Assembly: GCA_934502905.1 (NCBI GenBank)
Contig: CAKSVK010000002.1
Location: 7,949-71,948, forward strand
From: an uncultured Chitinophagaceae bacterium
GTDB lineage: Bacteria > Bacteroidota > Bacteroidia > Chitinophagales > Chitinophagaceae
Direction of reading: 5' to 3'
Length of the DNA: 64,000 bases
The position numbers and the translations under genes are program-made. Below are positions 1-8,886 of this stretch, piece after piece; positions within the stretch are counted from its first letter, which is position 1, and every line of letters begins with the position of its first letter. Below the pieces are notes generated by a model. It searched no databases and was not told where the DNA came from. It saw only the letters and a program-made list of their open reading frames with translations.

Positions 1-2
1 TG

Positions 3-98
3 TTGTATCTTGCAGAACTTTCATCAAACGGGATGATGTTTAATACCAGTAATATTAATAAAATATATAAATTGACTGATGGACAAGTTAATGGCTGA
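3..98 (+). CDS. Possible C-terminal end of an upstream gene
   Basis: One forward frame stays open from the window edge to a TGA at 96-98. It would overlap the start of the acyl carrier protein gene, as the genes downstream in this operon also overlap. The 31 residues visible carry no recognisable motif, so this may equally be a chance open frame. The other two forward frames close by position 43. Confidence 0.3.
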   Translation: MYLAELSSNGMMFNTSNINKIYKLTDGQVNG

Positions 99-342
99 TT
101 TAAAAAGACAGATCATCGAGCAATTGAACCTGAAGGATTTAAAGCCGGAGGACATCGGGGATGATCAGCCTTTGTTTGTAGAAGGGCTCGGACTGGATTC
201 CATAGATGCCCTTGAACTGATCGTGCTGCTGCAGCAGGAATATAAGATAAAGCTGGCGAATGCCGAAGAAGGACAAACCGTGTTTCGTTCCGTGAGAACC
301 ATGGCGCAATACATTACGGAACACCAGGCAAAAACTGCATAA
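79..342 (+). CDS. Acyl carrier protein (pigment-type)
   Basis: An 87-residue type II acyl carrier protein. The phosphopantetheine attachment site is Ser41 in GLGLDSIDALEL, followed by the acidic helix II usual for the family. It should carry the growing acyl chain for the ketosynthases and dehydratase encoded just downstream. A second ATG at 91 (residue 5, MADLKRQ) is an equally good start. The setting next to a ketosynthase pair, a LolA-like carrier and a deacetylase marks it as the dedicated ACP of an aryl-polyene/flexirubin-type cluster rather than the fatty-acid AcpP. The family is certain; the pathway is inferred from context. Confidence 0.9.
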   Translation: MDKLMADLKRQIIEQLNLKDLKPEDIGDDQPLFVEGLGLDSIDALELIVLLQQEYKIKLANAEEGQTVFRSVRTMAQYITEHQAKTA

Positions 343-373
343 GCGCAACAGATTACCCAATTTAAGCTCCAGG

Positions 374-1567
374 ATGTTTACACCCGTTTCTATTGCCGGC
401 GCCGGTGTTATCTCCGCTATCGGTAACAATATTTCCCAGCACCTGGCTTCTTTTGAAAAAGAAGAAGCGGGTATGCAGCAACGCCGGTACCTGCAATCGG
501 TCCACGACCTGCCGGTAGCAGAAGTAAAGCTAAGCAATACGGCACTGGCTGATAAAGCCGGTATGCCGGATCATATCAGCCGTACCGCTTTATTATCGGC
601 TGTTGCGGCTATGGAAGCGGTGGAAGCTACCGGACTAAAGGACCTGTCGCGGTGGCGGACGGGATTTATTTCAGCCAACACAGTCGGTGGCATGGATAAA
701 ACAGAAGACTTCTATGCCGCCTGGATGCAGGACCCTGCCAAAGGAAGACTGCGCGACCTGGTGCACCATGAATGCGGCGCCGCTACCGAACTGGCAGCAG
801 ACCGGTTGGGAATTAAAAATTATTTGTCTACCATCAGCACGGCTTGCTCTTCATCCGCCAACTCCATTTTTTTTGCGGCAAGACTGATCCGTCAGGGCTT
901 CCTGGATATAGCAGTGGCCGGCGGCGTGGATTCCCTCACAAGGTTTACACTGAACGGGTTCAATACACTCATGATCCTGGACAAACAATATTGCCAGCCA
1001 TTTGACGAGCACAGGAGGGGGCTGAACCTGGGAGAAGGCGCTGGTTACGTGGTATTGGTATCTGATGAGGTAGCGGCAACCCTACCGCATCCGCCGTTTT
1101 GTGCTTTATCCGGGTACAGCAATGCCAACGATGCCTATCATCAGACGGCGTCATCGCCGGACGGGACAGGATCCTATATGGCAATGAAAGGTGCATTGGA
1201 GAAAGCCGGATTGACCACCGGTGATATCGATTATATCAACCTGCATGGAACCGGCACGGCCAACAACGACATTGCGGAAGGTACCGCCATCAAAAGATTG
1301 TTTGAAGGCGCGTATCCCAAAATGAGCTCCACAAAGTCATTTACCGGTCATACGCTCGGCGCCAGCGGGGCGCTGGAGGCTGTATTTTCTGTGCTGGCCA
1401 TCCGGTACGGGATCGTATACCCCAACCTTCGCCTGGAAACACCGATGCCTGAGCTGCCTTTTACACCGGAAACCCGGTTCCGCAAAGGGGAGGCGATCCG
1501 TCATGTATTGTCCAACTCCTTTGGGTTTGGAGGAAATTGTTCATCCCTGGTATTTTCTAAAATGTAG
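374..1567 (+). CDS. Beta-ketoacyl-ACP synthase, catalytic partner (KAS II/FabF-like)
   Basis: A 397-residue thiolase-fold ketosynthase with the complete Cys-His-His triad: Cys158 in STACSSSANS, His291 in LHGTGTANND and His326 in TGHTLGASGA. It should perform decarboxylating Claisen condensations that extend ACP-bound polyene chains. It starts 31 bases after the ACP stop and is followed two bases later by a chain-length-factor-like ketosynthase, the arrangement of type II polyketide and aryl-polyene synthases in which the two form a heterodimer. The housekeeping FabF normally sits beside acpP and rnc, which are absent here. Confidence 0.9.
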   Translation: MFTPVSIAGAGVISAIGNNISQHLASFEKEEAGMQQRRYLQSVHDLPVAEVKLSNTALADKAGMPDHISRTALLSAVAAMEAVEATGLKDLSRWRTGFISANTVGGMDKTEDFYAAWMQDPAKGRLRDLVHHECGAATELAADRLGIKNYLSTISTACSSSANSIFFAARLIRQGFLDIAVAGGVDSLTRFTLNGFNTLMILDKQYCQPFDEHRRGLNLGEGAGYVVLVSDEVAATLPHPPFCALSGYSNANDAYHQTASSPDGTGSYMAMKGALEKAGLTTGDIDYINLHGTGTANNDIAEGTAIKRLFEGAYPKMSSTKSFTGHTLGASGALEAVFSVLAIRYGIVYPNLRLETPMPELPFTPETRFRKGEAIRHVLSNSFGFGGNCSSLVFSKM

Positions 1568-1569
1568 AT

Positions 1570-2610
1570 ATGTATATCCGCGCTGTTTCTGCCATATCGC
1601 CCCAGGTCAGCTTTGAGCAGTTGGTATCTTCCCCTGCAGTGTATACCGGTGACCGGCTGAGCTGCATAGAACCGGATTATACGGAAACCATCGACCCGAA
1701 GATGATCCGTCGTATGAGCCGTATCATCAAGATGGGCGTGACAGCCGCCGGTGATTGTCTGCGTGAGGCGACAGTAACAATGCCGGATGCCATCATTACA
1801 GGAACAGCTTATGGCTGCCTGGCGGATACGGAATCGTTCCTGAAACGTATGATTGAGTTCAAAGAAGAGCTTCTGAATCCGACCTCCTTTATACAGTCTA
1901 CCCACAATACAGTGGCTGCCCAGATCGCTTTGCTGCTGAAATGCCACCATTATAACAATACCTATGTTCATCGCGGCTTTTCTTTTGAAAGCGCATTGCT
2001 GGATGCGATGGTACGGATAAAAGAGGGCGATGCAAAAACGGCACTGGTAGGCGGTGTAGACGAAATCACTGATACCAGCCATAACCTGTTGCGCCGTTTC
2101 GGACAGTACCGTACCCATGCTACTACCACAACACTCTATGAAGAAGGCGGAAAAGGTACGATGAATGGAGAAGGAGCAACTTTCCTGATTTTATCGGGCG
2201 AAAGTAATTCAGGCGATTATGCCCGGCTGAACGGATTGCATACCTTATACAAGCCGGCTGGTATAAATGAGGTGGAAAAACAAGTTGTTTTATTTCTAAA
2301 AAACAATCATATTGCGCCCGGGGAAATTGATCTGCTGGTATGTGGCGATAACGGCGATACAACAAACGATTCAATATACAAACAGGTGAGGAGCAGGATT
2401 TTTGCTAACATTCCTTTTCTCAGGTTCAAGCACTATTGCGGGGAATATCCTACTGCAACTGCTTTTGCGCTTTGGTTTGCCAGTCATGTATTGAAGAAGG
2501 GAACTGTGCCGGCAGATGCAGCAATCCGATGTGAGAAACCCGGAAATATTCTTGTTTATAATCATTTTAACCATACCCATCATTCACTCTTTCTGCTGTC
2601 CGTATGCTGA
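1570..2610 (+). CDS. Chain-length-factor-like ketosynthase lacking the catalytic Cys
   Basis: A 346-residue ketosynthase-fold protein resembling the Ketoacyl-synt_2 N-terminal type. It lines up with the upstream ketosynthase, but the nucleophile region reads HRGFSFESALLDAM where the partner has TACSSSANSI, so the active-site Cys is replaced (Phe in the simplest alignment). The two catalytic His motifs are also missing: CGDNGDTTND lies where LHGTGTANND is expected and KHYCGEYPTATA where TGHTLGASGA is expected. In type II polyketide and aryl-polyene systems such a partner is the non-condensing chain-length factor. The ATG follows the previous stop by two bases, indicating translational coupling. 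Confidence 0.75.
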   Translation: MYIRAVSAISPQVSFEQLVSSPAVYTGDRLSCIEPDYTETIDPKMIRRMSRIIKMGVTAAGDCLREATVTMPDAIITGTAYGCLADTESFLKRMIEFKEELLNPTSFIQSTHNTVAAQIALLLKCHHYNNTYVHRGFSFESALLDAMVRIKEGDAKTALVGGVDEITDTSHNLLRRFGQYRTHATTTTLYEEGGKGTMNGEGATFLILSGESNSGDYARLNGLHTLYKPAGINEVEKQVVLFLKNNHIAPGEIDLLVCGDNGDTTNDSIYKQVRSRIFANIPFLRFKHYCGEYPTATAFALWFASHVLKKGTVPADAAIRCEKPGNILVYNHFNHTHHSLFLLSVC

Positions 2611-3377
2611 ACTTTAATACCATAACCGTTGCCTTCGTTGTTTTGTTGCTGGCGTTGATCGGTATTCATTTTTTTTACAGCTTTCCCTACTACATCTTCG
2701 GCTTACTGGTGCTGTTATATGCGGTAGCGCTGTTCTATGGAAGCTATAACCTGCGTTCCAATTTTTATCTCAAAACGGTTTCTTCCGCCCAGACAGACCT
2801 GAAGCAGATCGCTATCAGCTTTGACGACGGGCCTGCACCGGCCTATACCCCCGAGATACTGAATATATTGAAGGAGTATGAAGTAAAAGCTGCTTTTTTC
2901 TGCATCGGCAAACGGGTAAAGGAAAATGAGGCACTGGTGCGTCGCCTGCACGAAGAAGGGCATATTATCGGCAACCACAGCTACTCACACGATATGTGGT
3001 TTGATCTTTTCTCCTCGAAAAAAATGACGGATGACCTGGAGCTGATGAACAATACCACGGAAAAGGTCATAGGGGTAAGACCTAAGCTCTTCCGGCCGCC
3101 TTATGGCGTCACCAATCCCAACCTGAAAAAAGCAATACAAAAAGGTAATTTTATTTCTGTAGGGTGGAGTGTCCGGTCGATGGATACGGTAGCAAAAGAT
3201 GCCCGGAAGTTATATGAAAAAGTTACTGCTTCGTTAAAACCCGGAGCCGTTATTTTGTTTCACGATACCAGCAAAGTCACGCTGGACATACTTTCCAGGT
3301 TCATACAGCACGCAAGGGAAAAGGGGTATGAAATTGTGCGTTTGGACAAATTGCTTAATTTAGAACCCTATGCGTAA
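2604..3377 (+). CDS. Membrane-anchored polysaccharide deacetylase (NodB domain)
   Basis: A 257-residue protein with two N-terminal hydrophobic segments (about residues 5-22 and 28-46) and a NodB/CE4 deacetylase domain. Motif 1 is FDDGP (73-77), the metal His residues are His125 and His129 in NHSYSHD, and RPPYG (164-168) and LFHDTS (219-223) give motifs 3 and 5. The expected activity is metal-dependent de-N- or de-O-acetylation outside the inner membrane. It overlaps the previous gene by 7 bases. In this setting it may process the pigment or a lipid carrying it; the substrate is unknown. Confidence 0.85.
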   Translation: MLNFNTITVAFVVLLLALIGIHFFYSFPYYIFGLLVLLYAVALFYGSYNLRSNFYLKTVSSAQTDLKQIAISFDDGPAPAYTPEILNILKEYEVKAAFFCIGKRVKENEALVRRLHEEGHIIGNHSYSHDMWFDLFSSKKMTDDLELMNNTTEKVIGVRPKLFRPPYGVTNPNLKKAIQKGNFISVGWSVRSMDTVAKDARKLYEKVTASLKPGAVILFHDTSKVTLDILSRFIQHAREKGYEIVRLDKLLNLEPYA

Positions 3378-4005
3378 GGTATTTCTGGCAGGCATGATCG
3401 TCTTCATTGCGCTTGCGGTGCAGGCACAATACCCGGGGTACAGTCCCCTGAAAGATGACGCCGCTTTTAAAGCACAGTTCAGGGAAGCATCGCAGAAGAT
3501 CAACAGTATTAAAAGTGATTTTATCCAGGAGAAAAACCTGAGCATGCTGGATGATAAGATCACTTCCAAAGGCAAGTTCTGGTTCCGGAAGGAAAATGCG
3601 GTAAGAATGGAATACACCAGTCCGTTTCAATACCTGATGGTCGTGAACGGTACGGATGTATATATCAGGGACAGTAAAAAAGAAAACAGGATATCCTCAA
3701 GATCAAATAAATTGTTCCAGCAGATCAACCGGATCATGGTAGACTGCGTGAACGGGGGCGCTTTGGAAAGCAGGGATTTTACGGTAAAGATATTTTCCGG
3801 GGCAAACGGTTACCTCGCGGAGCTCACACCGGTAGAAAAGAACCTGAAAAGCATGTTCCGCAATATCAACATAACCATTGATAAAAAAGGCCTCTCCGTC
3901 TCAAAGGTGGAAATGTATGAGCCTTCCGGCGACAATACCACCATCCGGTTTATGAACCGGGAAATAAATGTAAACCTGGCTGATGCGTTATTTGCTGTTC
4001 GTTAG
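3370..4005 (+). CDS. LolA-like outer-membrane lipoprotein carrier
   Basis: A 211-residue protein with a signal peptide ending near VQAQ (about residue 20) and a LolA-type fold: an N-terminal 'INSIKSDFIQEKNL' helix region followed by strands with GKFWFRKEN and VVNGTDVYI. LolA-like proteins ferry lipidated or hydrophobic cargo across the periplasm. Dedicated LolA homologues are regular members of aryl-polyene and flexirubin clusters, where they probably help move the pigment to the outer membrane. It overlaps the deacetylase gene by 8 bases. Confidence 0.8.
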   Translation: MRKVFLAGMIVFIALAVQAQYPGYSPLKDDAAFKAQFREASQKINSIKSDFIQEKNLSMLDDKITSKGKFWFRKENAVRMEYTSPFQYLMVVNGTDVYIRDSKKENRISSRSNKLFQQINRIMVDCVNGGALESRDFTVKIFSGANGYLAELTPVEKNLKSMFRNINITIDKKGLSVSKVEMYEPSGDNTTIRFMNREINVNLADALFAVR

Positions 4006-4600
4006 CCTGCTATTGGGCACCGCATGTTCCTCTGCGTATAAGGGTACCCGCAGTACACCCGCTGACAACTGTATTCACTCTTTTAAACCGGCATTTTCAA
4101 GGATTATTTATAATACCCAGGTGGATGTAGCAGGGCGTCACCTGAGCGGATTGCTGATCATCAAAACAATGCCGGACAGCAGCACCCGTATGGTCTTTTC
4201 CAATGAAGCCGGCTTTAAATTCTTTGATTTCGGCTTTAAAGAGGATACGTTCACAGTATATCATATTGTTGACCAGATGAACCGAAAATCCTTGATAAAG
4301 ACACTGCGGAAAGATTTCGAGCTTATTTTAATGCAGCATATACACCTGCCACCATCGCTGATAAAGAAAAACGATGGCTATTATTACGAATTCATAAAGG
4401 GGCAAGATCACTATTATTATATCACCGATAGCGCCTGCATCGCCTTGTTGCGCATGGAAAGGGGCAGCAGCCGGAAAAAGGTAATGGAGGCTTACCTGGG
4501 CACCTACACGAACAATATGCCGGATACGATCGGTATCAAACATTTTAATTTTAATTTTACCATCGCACTAAAACAGCTGGATGAGCATGCTGCAGAATGA
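3983..4600 (+). CDS. Probable pigment-cluster lipoprotein of unknown function
   Basis: A 205-residue protein with a short hydrophobic leader and a lipobox-like LLLGTACSS, so probably a lipoprotein modified at Cys15. The rest is predicted mostly beta, with no motif I recognise. Its start lies 23 bases inside the LolA-like gene and its end overlaps the dehydratase gene by 20 bases, so it is firmly part of the operon. Aryl-polyene clusters commonly carry a lipoprotein at this place and it may work with the LolA-like carrier. That role is inferred from position only. Confidence 0.6.
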   Translation: MRYLLFVSLLLGTACSSAYKGTRSTPADNCIHSFKPAFSRIIYNTQVDVAGRHLSGLLIIKTMPDSSTRMVFSNEAGFKFFDFGFKEDTFTVYHIVDQMNRKSLIKTLRKDFELILMQHIHLPPSLIKKNDGYYYEFIKGQDHYYYITDSACIALLRMERGSSRKKVMEAYLGTYTNNMPDTIGIKHFNFNFTIALKQLDEHAAE

Positions 4601-4952
4601 TTTTTTTTATATAAAGGAGTTGAATAAAGGGGAAGGAAAGCTGGAGGCAAAACTGGAGCTGAACCCGGAGCACCGGATCTTTGAAGGTCATTTTCCCGGG
4701 CAACCGGTAGTACCTGGTGTTTGCATGGTACAGATGATAAAAGAAGTCCTGCAACAGGCGCTGGGTGTATCCCTTCAATTAAAAGCGGCGGACCATATCA
4801 AATTTTTATCTGTTATTGATCCCCGCCGAAATAAAGACCTGTTTGCAGAGATTACCTATAATACACAGCAGGATGAAATAGCCGTGGTTGCCTCCATACA
4901 AAAGGACGACACAACCAGCCTGAAGCTCAAGGGCAGCTTTATGATAAAGTAG
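4581..4952 (+). CDS. Hotdog-fold 3-hydroxyacyl-ACP dehydratase-like protein
   Basis: A 123-residue FabZ/ApeI-like hotdog protein. The active-site His is His37 in HFPGQPVVPGV. The residue 14 positions later, normally the catalytic Glu of FabZ, is Gln51. It should dehydrate 3-hydroxyacyl-ACP to the enoyl form so that conjugated double bonds accumulate. The small size fits a single hotdog. It closes the tightly overlapped run. The Glu-to-Gln change suggests a specialised polyene dehydratase or an altered mechanism. MSMLQN has a second ATG at residue 3. Confidence 0.75.
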   Translation: MSMLQNDFFYIKELNKGEGKLEAKLELNPEHRIFEGHFPGQPVVPGVCMVQMIKEVLQQALGVSLQLKAADHIKFLSVIDPRRNKDLFAEITYNTQQDEIAVVASIQKDDTTSLKLKGSFMIK

Positions 4953-4998
4953 TCTATTGGTTTATTCCTGATGGAATCAGAAAGGGATTAGCTGAGCA

Positions 4999-5077
4999 CA
5001 AGTGGCCTTCGGAACACTTGCGCCAGAATATGGCCGGAAACAAAAAGAGACCATATCGATTTGACACGATCTCTTTT
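4999..5077. terminator. Hairpins between convergent operons, probable bidirectional terminator
   Basis: Two hairpins separate the pigment operon from clpB, which converge here. CAAGTG (4999-5004) pairs with CACTTG (5015-5020). AAAAGAG (5043-5049) pairs with CTCTTTT (5071-5077), giving A-rich and T-rich flanks suitable for termination in both directions. Confidence 0.6.
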
Positions 5078-5100
5078 GTATTGATTTATTGTTGAAACGA

Positions 5101-7746
5101 TTACTTCTGCTGCTGTAACTTCTTCCTGCTGTTGTCTTCCTCATTTGTATGCTCATTTCTGAACACTACCGTATTGTCGAAAACATCTACCAGCACCGGC
5201 TGGGATTTATCAATATCGCCGGCGAGTATCTTTTTACTCAACTGGTTTACGATCTCTTTTTGGATCAGCCGCTTCAATGGTCTTGCCCCGAACTGCGGAT
5301 CGTAACCGTTCTCCACCAGGAAGTCGATCGCATAGTCTGTAAATTCCAGCATGATGCCGTTTACAGCCACGAGATCTTTTAACTGGTTCAACTGTATGTT
5401 GATGATCCCCCTGATCTGGTTTTTCATCAACGGCTGGAACATGATGATGTCGTCTACACGGTTCAGAAACTCCGGACGGATGATCTGCTTCAGCAGCGCC
5501 ATCACTTCCACCTTTGTTTTTTCCACCACTTCTTCCATGTTCCGCTCGGTGACATTCTCAAAGTTTTCCTGGATCACATTACTACCCATATTGCTGGTCA
5601 TAATAATGATGGTATTTTTGAAGTTCACCACCCGGCCTTTATTATCGGTCAGTCTTCCGTCGTCCAGTACCTGCAACAGGATGTTGAATACATCGGGATG
5701 TGCCTTTTCGATCTCATCCAGGAGCACCACGCTATAAGGTTTGCGCCTAACCGCTTCTGTAAGCTGTCCGCCTTCATCATATCCCACGTAACCGGGAGGT
5801 GCGCCTACCAGCCTGCTCACGGAATGTTTTTCCTGGTACTCACTCATATCTATCCGGGTCATCATGGTATCATCGTCAAAGAGGTATTCCGCCAGTGCTT
5901 TTGCTAGCTCGGTTTTACCCACACCGGTAGTTCCCAGGAAGATGAAAGAGCCGATCGGCTTTTTAGGATCGTGCAGACCCGCCCGGCTACGCCGGATGGC
6001 ATCTGATACGGCTGTGATCGCTTCGTCCTGTCCTACCACGCGCTTATGCAGCTCATCTTCCAGGTTCAACAGCTTTTCCCTTTCACTCTGCAACATTTTG
6101 CTTACCGGGATACCGGTGGATTTCGCGATGGCTTCAGCGATATCTTCCGCATCCACCTCTTCTTTCAATAATCTTTTTTCCGGGGCTACCTCATCCAGCT
6201 CTTTTGTAAGGGAGCTGATCTTTTCTTCTTCCTCTTTTACTTTCCCGTACCGTATCTCTGCCACTTTACCGTAGTCCCCGTTGCGCTCTGCTTTCTCTGC
6301 TTCCAGCTTCAGCACTTCGATATTCGCTTTTGCACCCTGTATTTTTTCAACCAGCTCTTTTTCCTGCTGCCATTTGGCCTTCAGCGTATCCCGTTGTACA
6401 CTCAGCAGGGAAATATCTTTTCCAAGCTCTTTCAATTTGGCATCATCATTCTCCCGCTTGATGGCTTCCCTTTCAATTTCCAGTTGACGGATCTGTCTTT
6501 CCAGCTGATCCAGCTCTTCCGGCATGGAATTCATTTCCAGGCGAAGACGGGCAGCGCTTTCGTCGATCAGGTCTATTGCTTTGTCCGGCAAAAACCTGTC
6601 GGCTATGTAACGGTGCGATAATTCCACCGCGGCAATGATAGCCTCGTCCTTGATGCGCACATGGTGGTGTGTCTCATACCTGTCTTTGATTCCTCTCAGG
6701 ATGGACACCGCATCTTCCACGCTCGGTTCATCTATCAATACCCGCTGGAATCTTCTTTCCAGGGCTTTATCTTTTTCAAAATATTTCTGGTATTCATTTA
6801 ATGTAGTGGCGCCTATTGCTCTCAGCTCACCTCTTGCCAAGGCAGGCTTCAATATATTTGCTGCATCCATCGCACCTTCTCCACCACCGGCGCCTACCAG
6901 GGTGTGGATCTCATCTATGAACAAAATGATCTCCCCGTCACTCTTGGCTACTTCATTTACCACACCTTTCAAACGTTCTTCAAATTCACCTTTATATTTT
7001 GCCCCGGCGATGAGCTGACCCATATCCAGCGCATAAATTACTTTCGATTTCAGGTTCTCCGGTACATCACCGTTTACAATGCGCATCGCCAGTCCTTCCG
7101 CGATAGCGGTTTTACCTACCCCCGGCTCACCTACCAGCATGGGGTTATTCTTGTTCCGGCGTGACAGGATGTGCAGGGTTCTCCTGATCTCTTCATCGCG
7201 GCCGATCACCGGGTCCAGCTTGCCCTGCTTGGCCAGCTCATTCAGGTTCTTGGCGTATTTGTTAAGGGTGTTGAACTGGGTTTCATGTGTTTGAGAAGAT
7301 ACGGTAGAACCTTTTCTCAGGTCCTTTATAGCTGCTACCAGTCCTTTTTCGGTCAATCCCGCATCTTTAAGAATTTTGGAAGTATTGTCATTTCCCTGTA
7401 GCAGCGCCAGCAACAAATGTTCGACGCTTACAAACTCATCGCCAAAATTTTTCAGTAACGATCCCGCTTTCAATATCGAGTTGTTGGCATCGCGGCTGAT
7501 GGATTGTGCCGGTTCTCCACCCTGCACTTTGGGTAACTTATGAATGCTTTCATCCAGTTTGGACTCAACGAATTTTATATTCACATTGTTTTTCTTCAGC
7601 AGAAATTCAATAGGGGAGTCTTCATCGCTTAACAATGATTCCAGTATGTGCTCAGTTTCAATATTGGCATTGCCGTTATTGAAGGCTATCTGCTGCGATT
7701 TGGCGATAGCTTCCTGGGCTTTTATCGTAAAGTTGTTCAGATTCAT
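5101..7746 (-). CDS. clpB: ATP-dependent disaggregase chaperone ClpB
   Basis: An 881-residue Hsp100 protein of full family length. Order: N-terminal Clp repeat domain (about 1-145), first AAA+ domain with Walker A GEPGVGKT (206-213) and the [11 protein letters not shown] loop, the long coiled-coil middle domain (about 400-530) that distinguishes ClpB from ClpA and ClpC, and a second AAA+ domain with GTTGVGKTE and [10 protein letters not shown]. It rescues aggregated proteins with DnaK in the cytoplasm. It is monocistronic, divergent from the next gene with 90 bases between the starts. I found no clear promoter box or CIRCE-like element. Confidence 0.97.
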   Translation of the reverse strand: MNLNNFTIKAQEAIAKSQQIAFNNGNANIETEHILESLLSDEDSPIEFLLKKNNVNIKFVESKLDESIHKLPKVQGGEPAQSISRDANNSILKAGSLLKNFGDEFVSVEHLLLALLQGNDNTSKILKDAGLTEKGLVAAIKDLRKGSTVSSQTHETQFNTLNKYAKNLNELAKQGKLDPVIGRDEEIRRTLHILSRRNKNNPMLVGEPGVGKTAIAEGLAMRIVNGDVPENLKSKVIYALDMGQLIAGAKYKGEFEERLKGVVNEVAKSDGEIILFIDEIHTLVGAGGGEGAMDAANILKPALARGELRAIGATTLNEYQKYFEKDKALERRFQRVLIDEPSVEDAVSILRGIKDRYETHHHVRIKDEAIIAAVELSHRYIADRFLPDKAIDLIDESAARLRLEMNSMPEELDQLERQIRQLEIEREAIKRENDDAKLKELGKDISLLSVQRDTLKAKWQQEKELVEKIQGAKANIEVLKLEAEKAERNGDYGKVAEIRYGKVKEEEEKISSLTKELDEVAPEKRLLKEEVDAEDIAEAIAKSTGIPVSKMLQSEREKLLNLEDELHKRVVGQDEAITAVSDAIRRSRAGLHDPKKPIGSFIFLGTTGVGKTELAKALAEYLFDDDTMMTRIDMSEYQEKHSVSRLVGAPPGYVGYDEGGQLTEAVRRKPYSVVLLDEIEKAHPDVFNILLQVLDDGRLTDNKGRVVNFKNTIIIMTSNMGSNVIQENFENVTERNMEEVVEKTKVEVMALLKQIIRPEFLNRVDDIIMFQPLMKNQIRGIINIQLNQLKDLVAVNGIMLEFTDYAIDFLVENGYDPQFGARPLKRLIQKEIVNQLSKKILAGDIDKSQPVLVDVFDNTVVFRNEHTNEEDNSRKKLQQQK

Positions 7747-7836
7747 TGATGTATATTTTTAAGTTTTCCTTTGTTTTGTTTCAAATAACTTTAACTTTTA
7801 AAGCAAATCGTAGTCCAAAGCCTTAAAGCGGAAAAT

Positions 7837-8886
7837 ATGTCATATAAAATAGGTATAACCTGCCTGAATTTCAGTCTCTTATCCATTTTCCTGTTAATCT
7901 TACAGCCCGTCCGGTCCCAGTACGATTTCAGCGCTGTTGACAATTTTCTGCAGAAAAATCAAAAGGTATTGGGCAAGCAGGTGATCGTGCTGGTATGGAA
8001 GGATGATAAAATGGTGTATAAGAAAGAAACGAACGAAGATCTTAACGGCAGAACGCAGACACCGGTTGGAGCCAGCGGACAGTGGCTGACGGCAGCGGCT
8101 GCTATGGCGCTGGTAGATGAAAAGAAGATCGGCCTGGAAGATAAGACCTCACAACATGTTCCTATATTGGCCAAATATATGAAAGGGTATATTACGCTGA
8201 AAAACTGCCTGACCCATACCACGGGGGTAGAAGGAGAAAAAACCGGTATAGGAAAGCTGGCGCCCCGTTTAAAATTTGAATCGCTGGATGAGCAGATGGG
8301 CTACTTTGCCAGTAAGCGGGAAATTGTGACCAATCCCCAGACGGAATTTTTCTACAGTCAAGTGGGGATGAACATTGCCGGCAGGATGATGGAGGTCGTT
8401 ACGAAGAAAACCTTTGACAGGGTAGCCCAGGAAAAGGTAACCCGTCCGCTGAAAATGCGGGCGACATCTTTCTATGATTATAATACCATGTTTGTAGATC
8501 CCTCCGCCGGTGCACAGACTACCGCCAACGACTACATGAACTTCCTGGTGATGCTGCTGAATGACGGTCAGTTTGAAGGTAAGCAGGTATTAAGCAAGGA
8601 GTCTGTGGCGGAAATGTGTAAAGCGCAATTCACGGAACTACCTGTCAGGTTTACCCCTAAAGGCACAGAGGGCTGGCATTACGGCTTTGGCGCCTGGCTG
8701 GTGGAAGAAGACGGTTCGGGTAATGGTACCGTCGTGACCAGTCCTTCGCTGACCGGCACCTGGCCGTACATAGACAGGAAAAACAAATACGCTGCATTGT
8801 TACTCGTAAAATCATCCGGTGAGCAGGGCAATGAAATATTTACCCAGTTCAGAACGGCTGTGAATACAGCGTTGGGTGTGCATTAA
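7837..8886 (+). CDS. Exported serine-hydrolase-fold protein lacking the SxxK motif
   Basis: A 349-residue protein with a signal peptide ending near VRSQ (about residue 28) and the overall pattern of the class C beta-lactamase/PBP-like hydrolases, including LTHTTG and YSQVGMNIAGRMMEVV. Where active members have S-x-x-K before TAAA-M-LV, this protein reads GASGQWLTAAAAMALV. Aligning on TAAA puts Ala79 at the nucleophile and Gln82 at the lysine; shifting by one still gives no lysine. The Tyr of the YxN motif (Tyr173) survives. It is probably an inactive binding or structural protein. No partner gene is evident. Confidence 0.75.
   Translation: MSYKIGITCLNFSLLSIFLLILQPVRSQYDFSAVDNFLQKNQKVLGKQVIVLVWKDDKMVYKKETNEDLNGRTQTPVGASGQWLTAAAAMALVDEKKIGLEDKTSQHVPILAKYMKGYITLKNCLTHTTGVEGEKTGIGKLAPRLKFESLDEQMGYFASKREIVTNPQTEFFYSQVGMNIAGRMMEVVTKKTFDRVAQEKVTRPLKMRATSFYDYNTMFVDPSAGAQTTANDYMNFLVMLLNDGQFEGKQVLSKESVAEMCKAQFTELPVRFTPKGTEGWHYGFGAWLVEEDGSGNGTVVTSPSLTGTWPYIDRKNKYAALLLVKSSGEQGNEIFTQFRTAVNTALGVH

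Noticed and set aside
5149-7401. Several plus-strand frames of 60-136 codons opposite clpB
   Set aside because: All are antisense shadows of a strongly conserved gene and are rich in Ser/Phe as expected for reversed codons.
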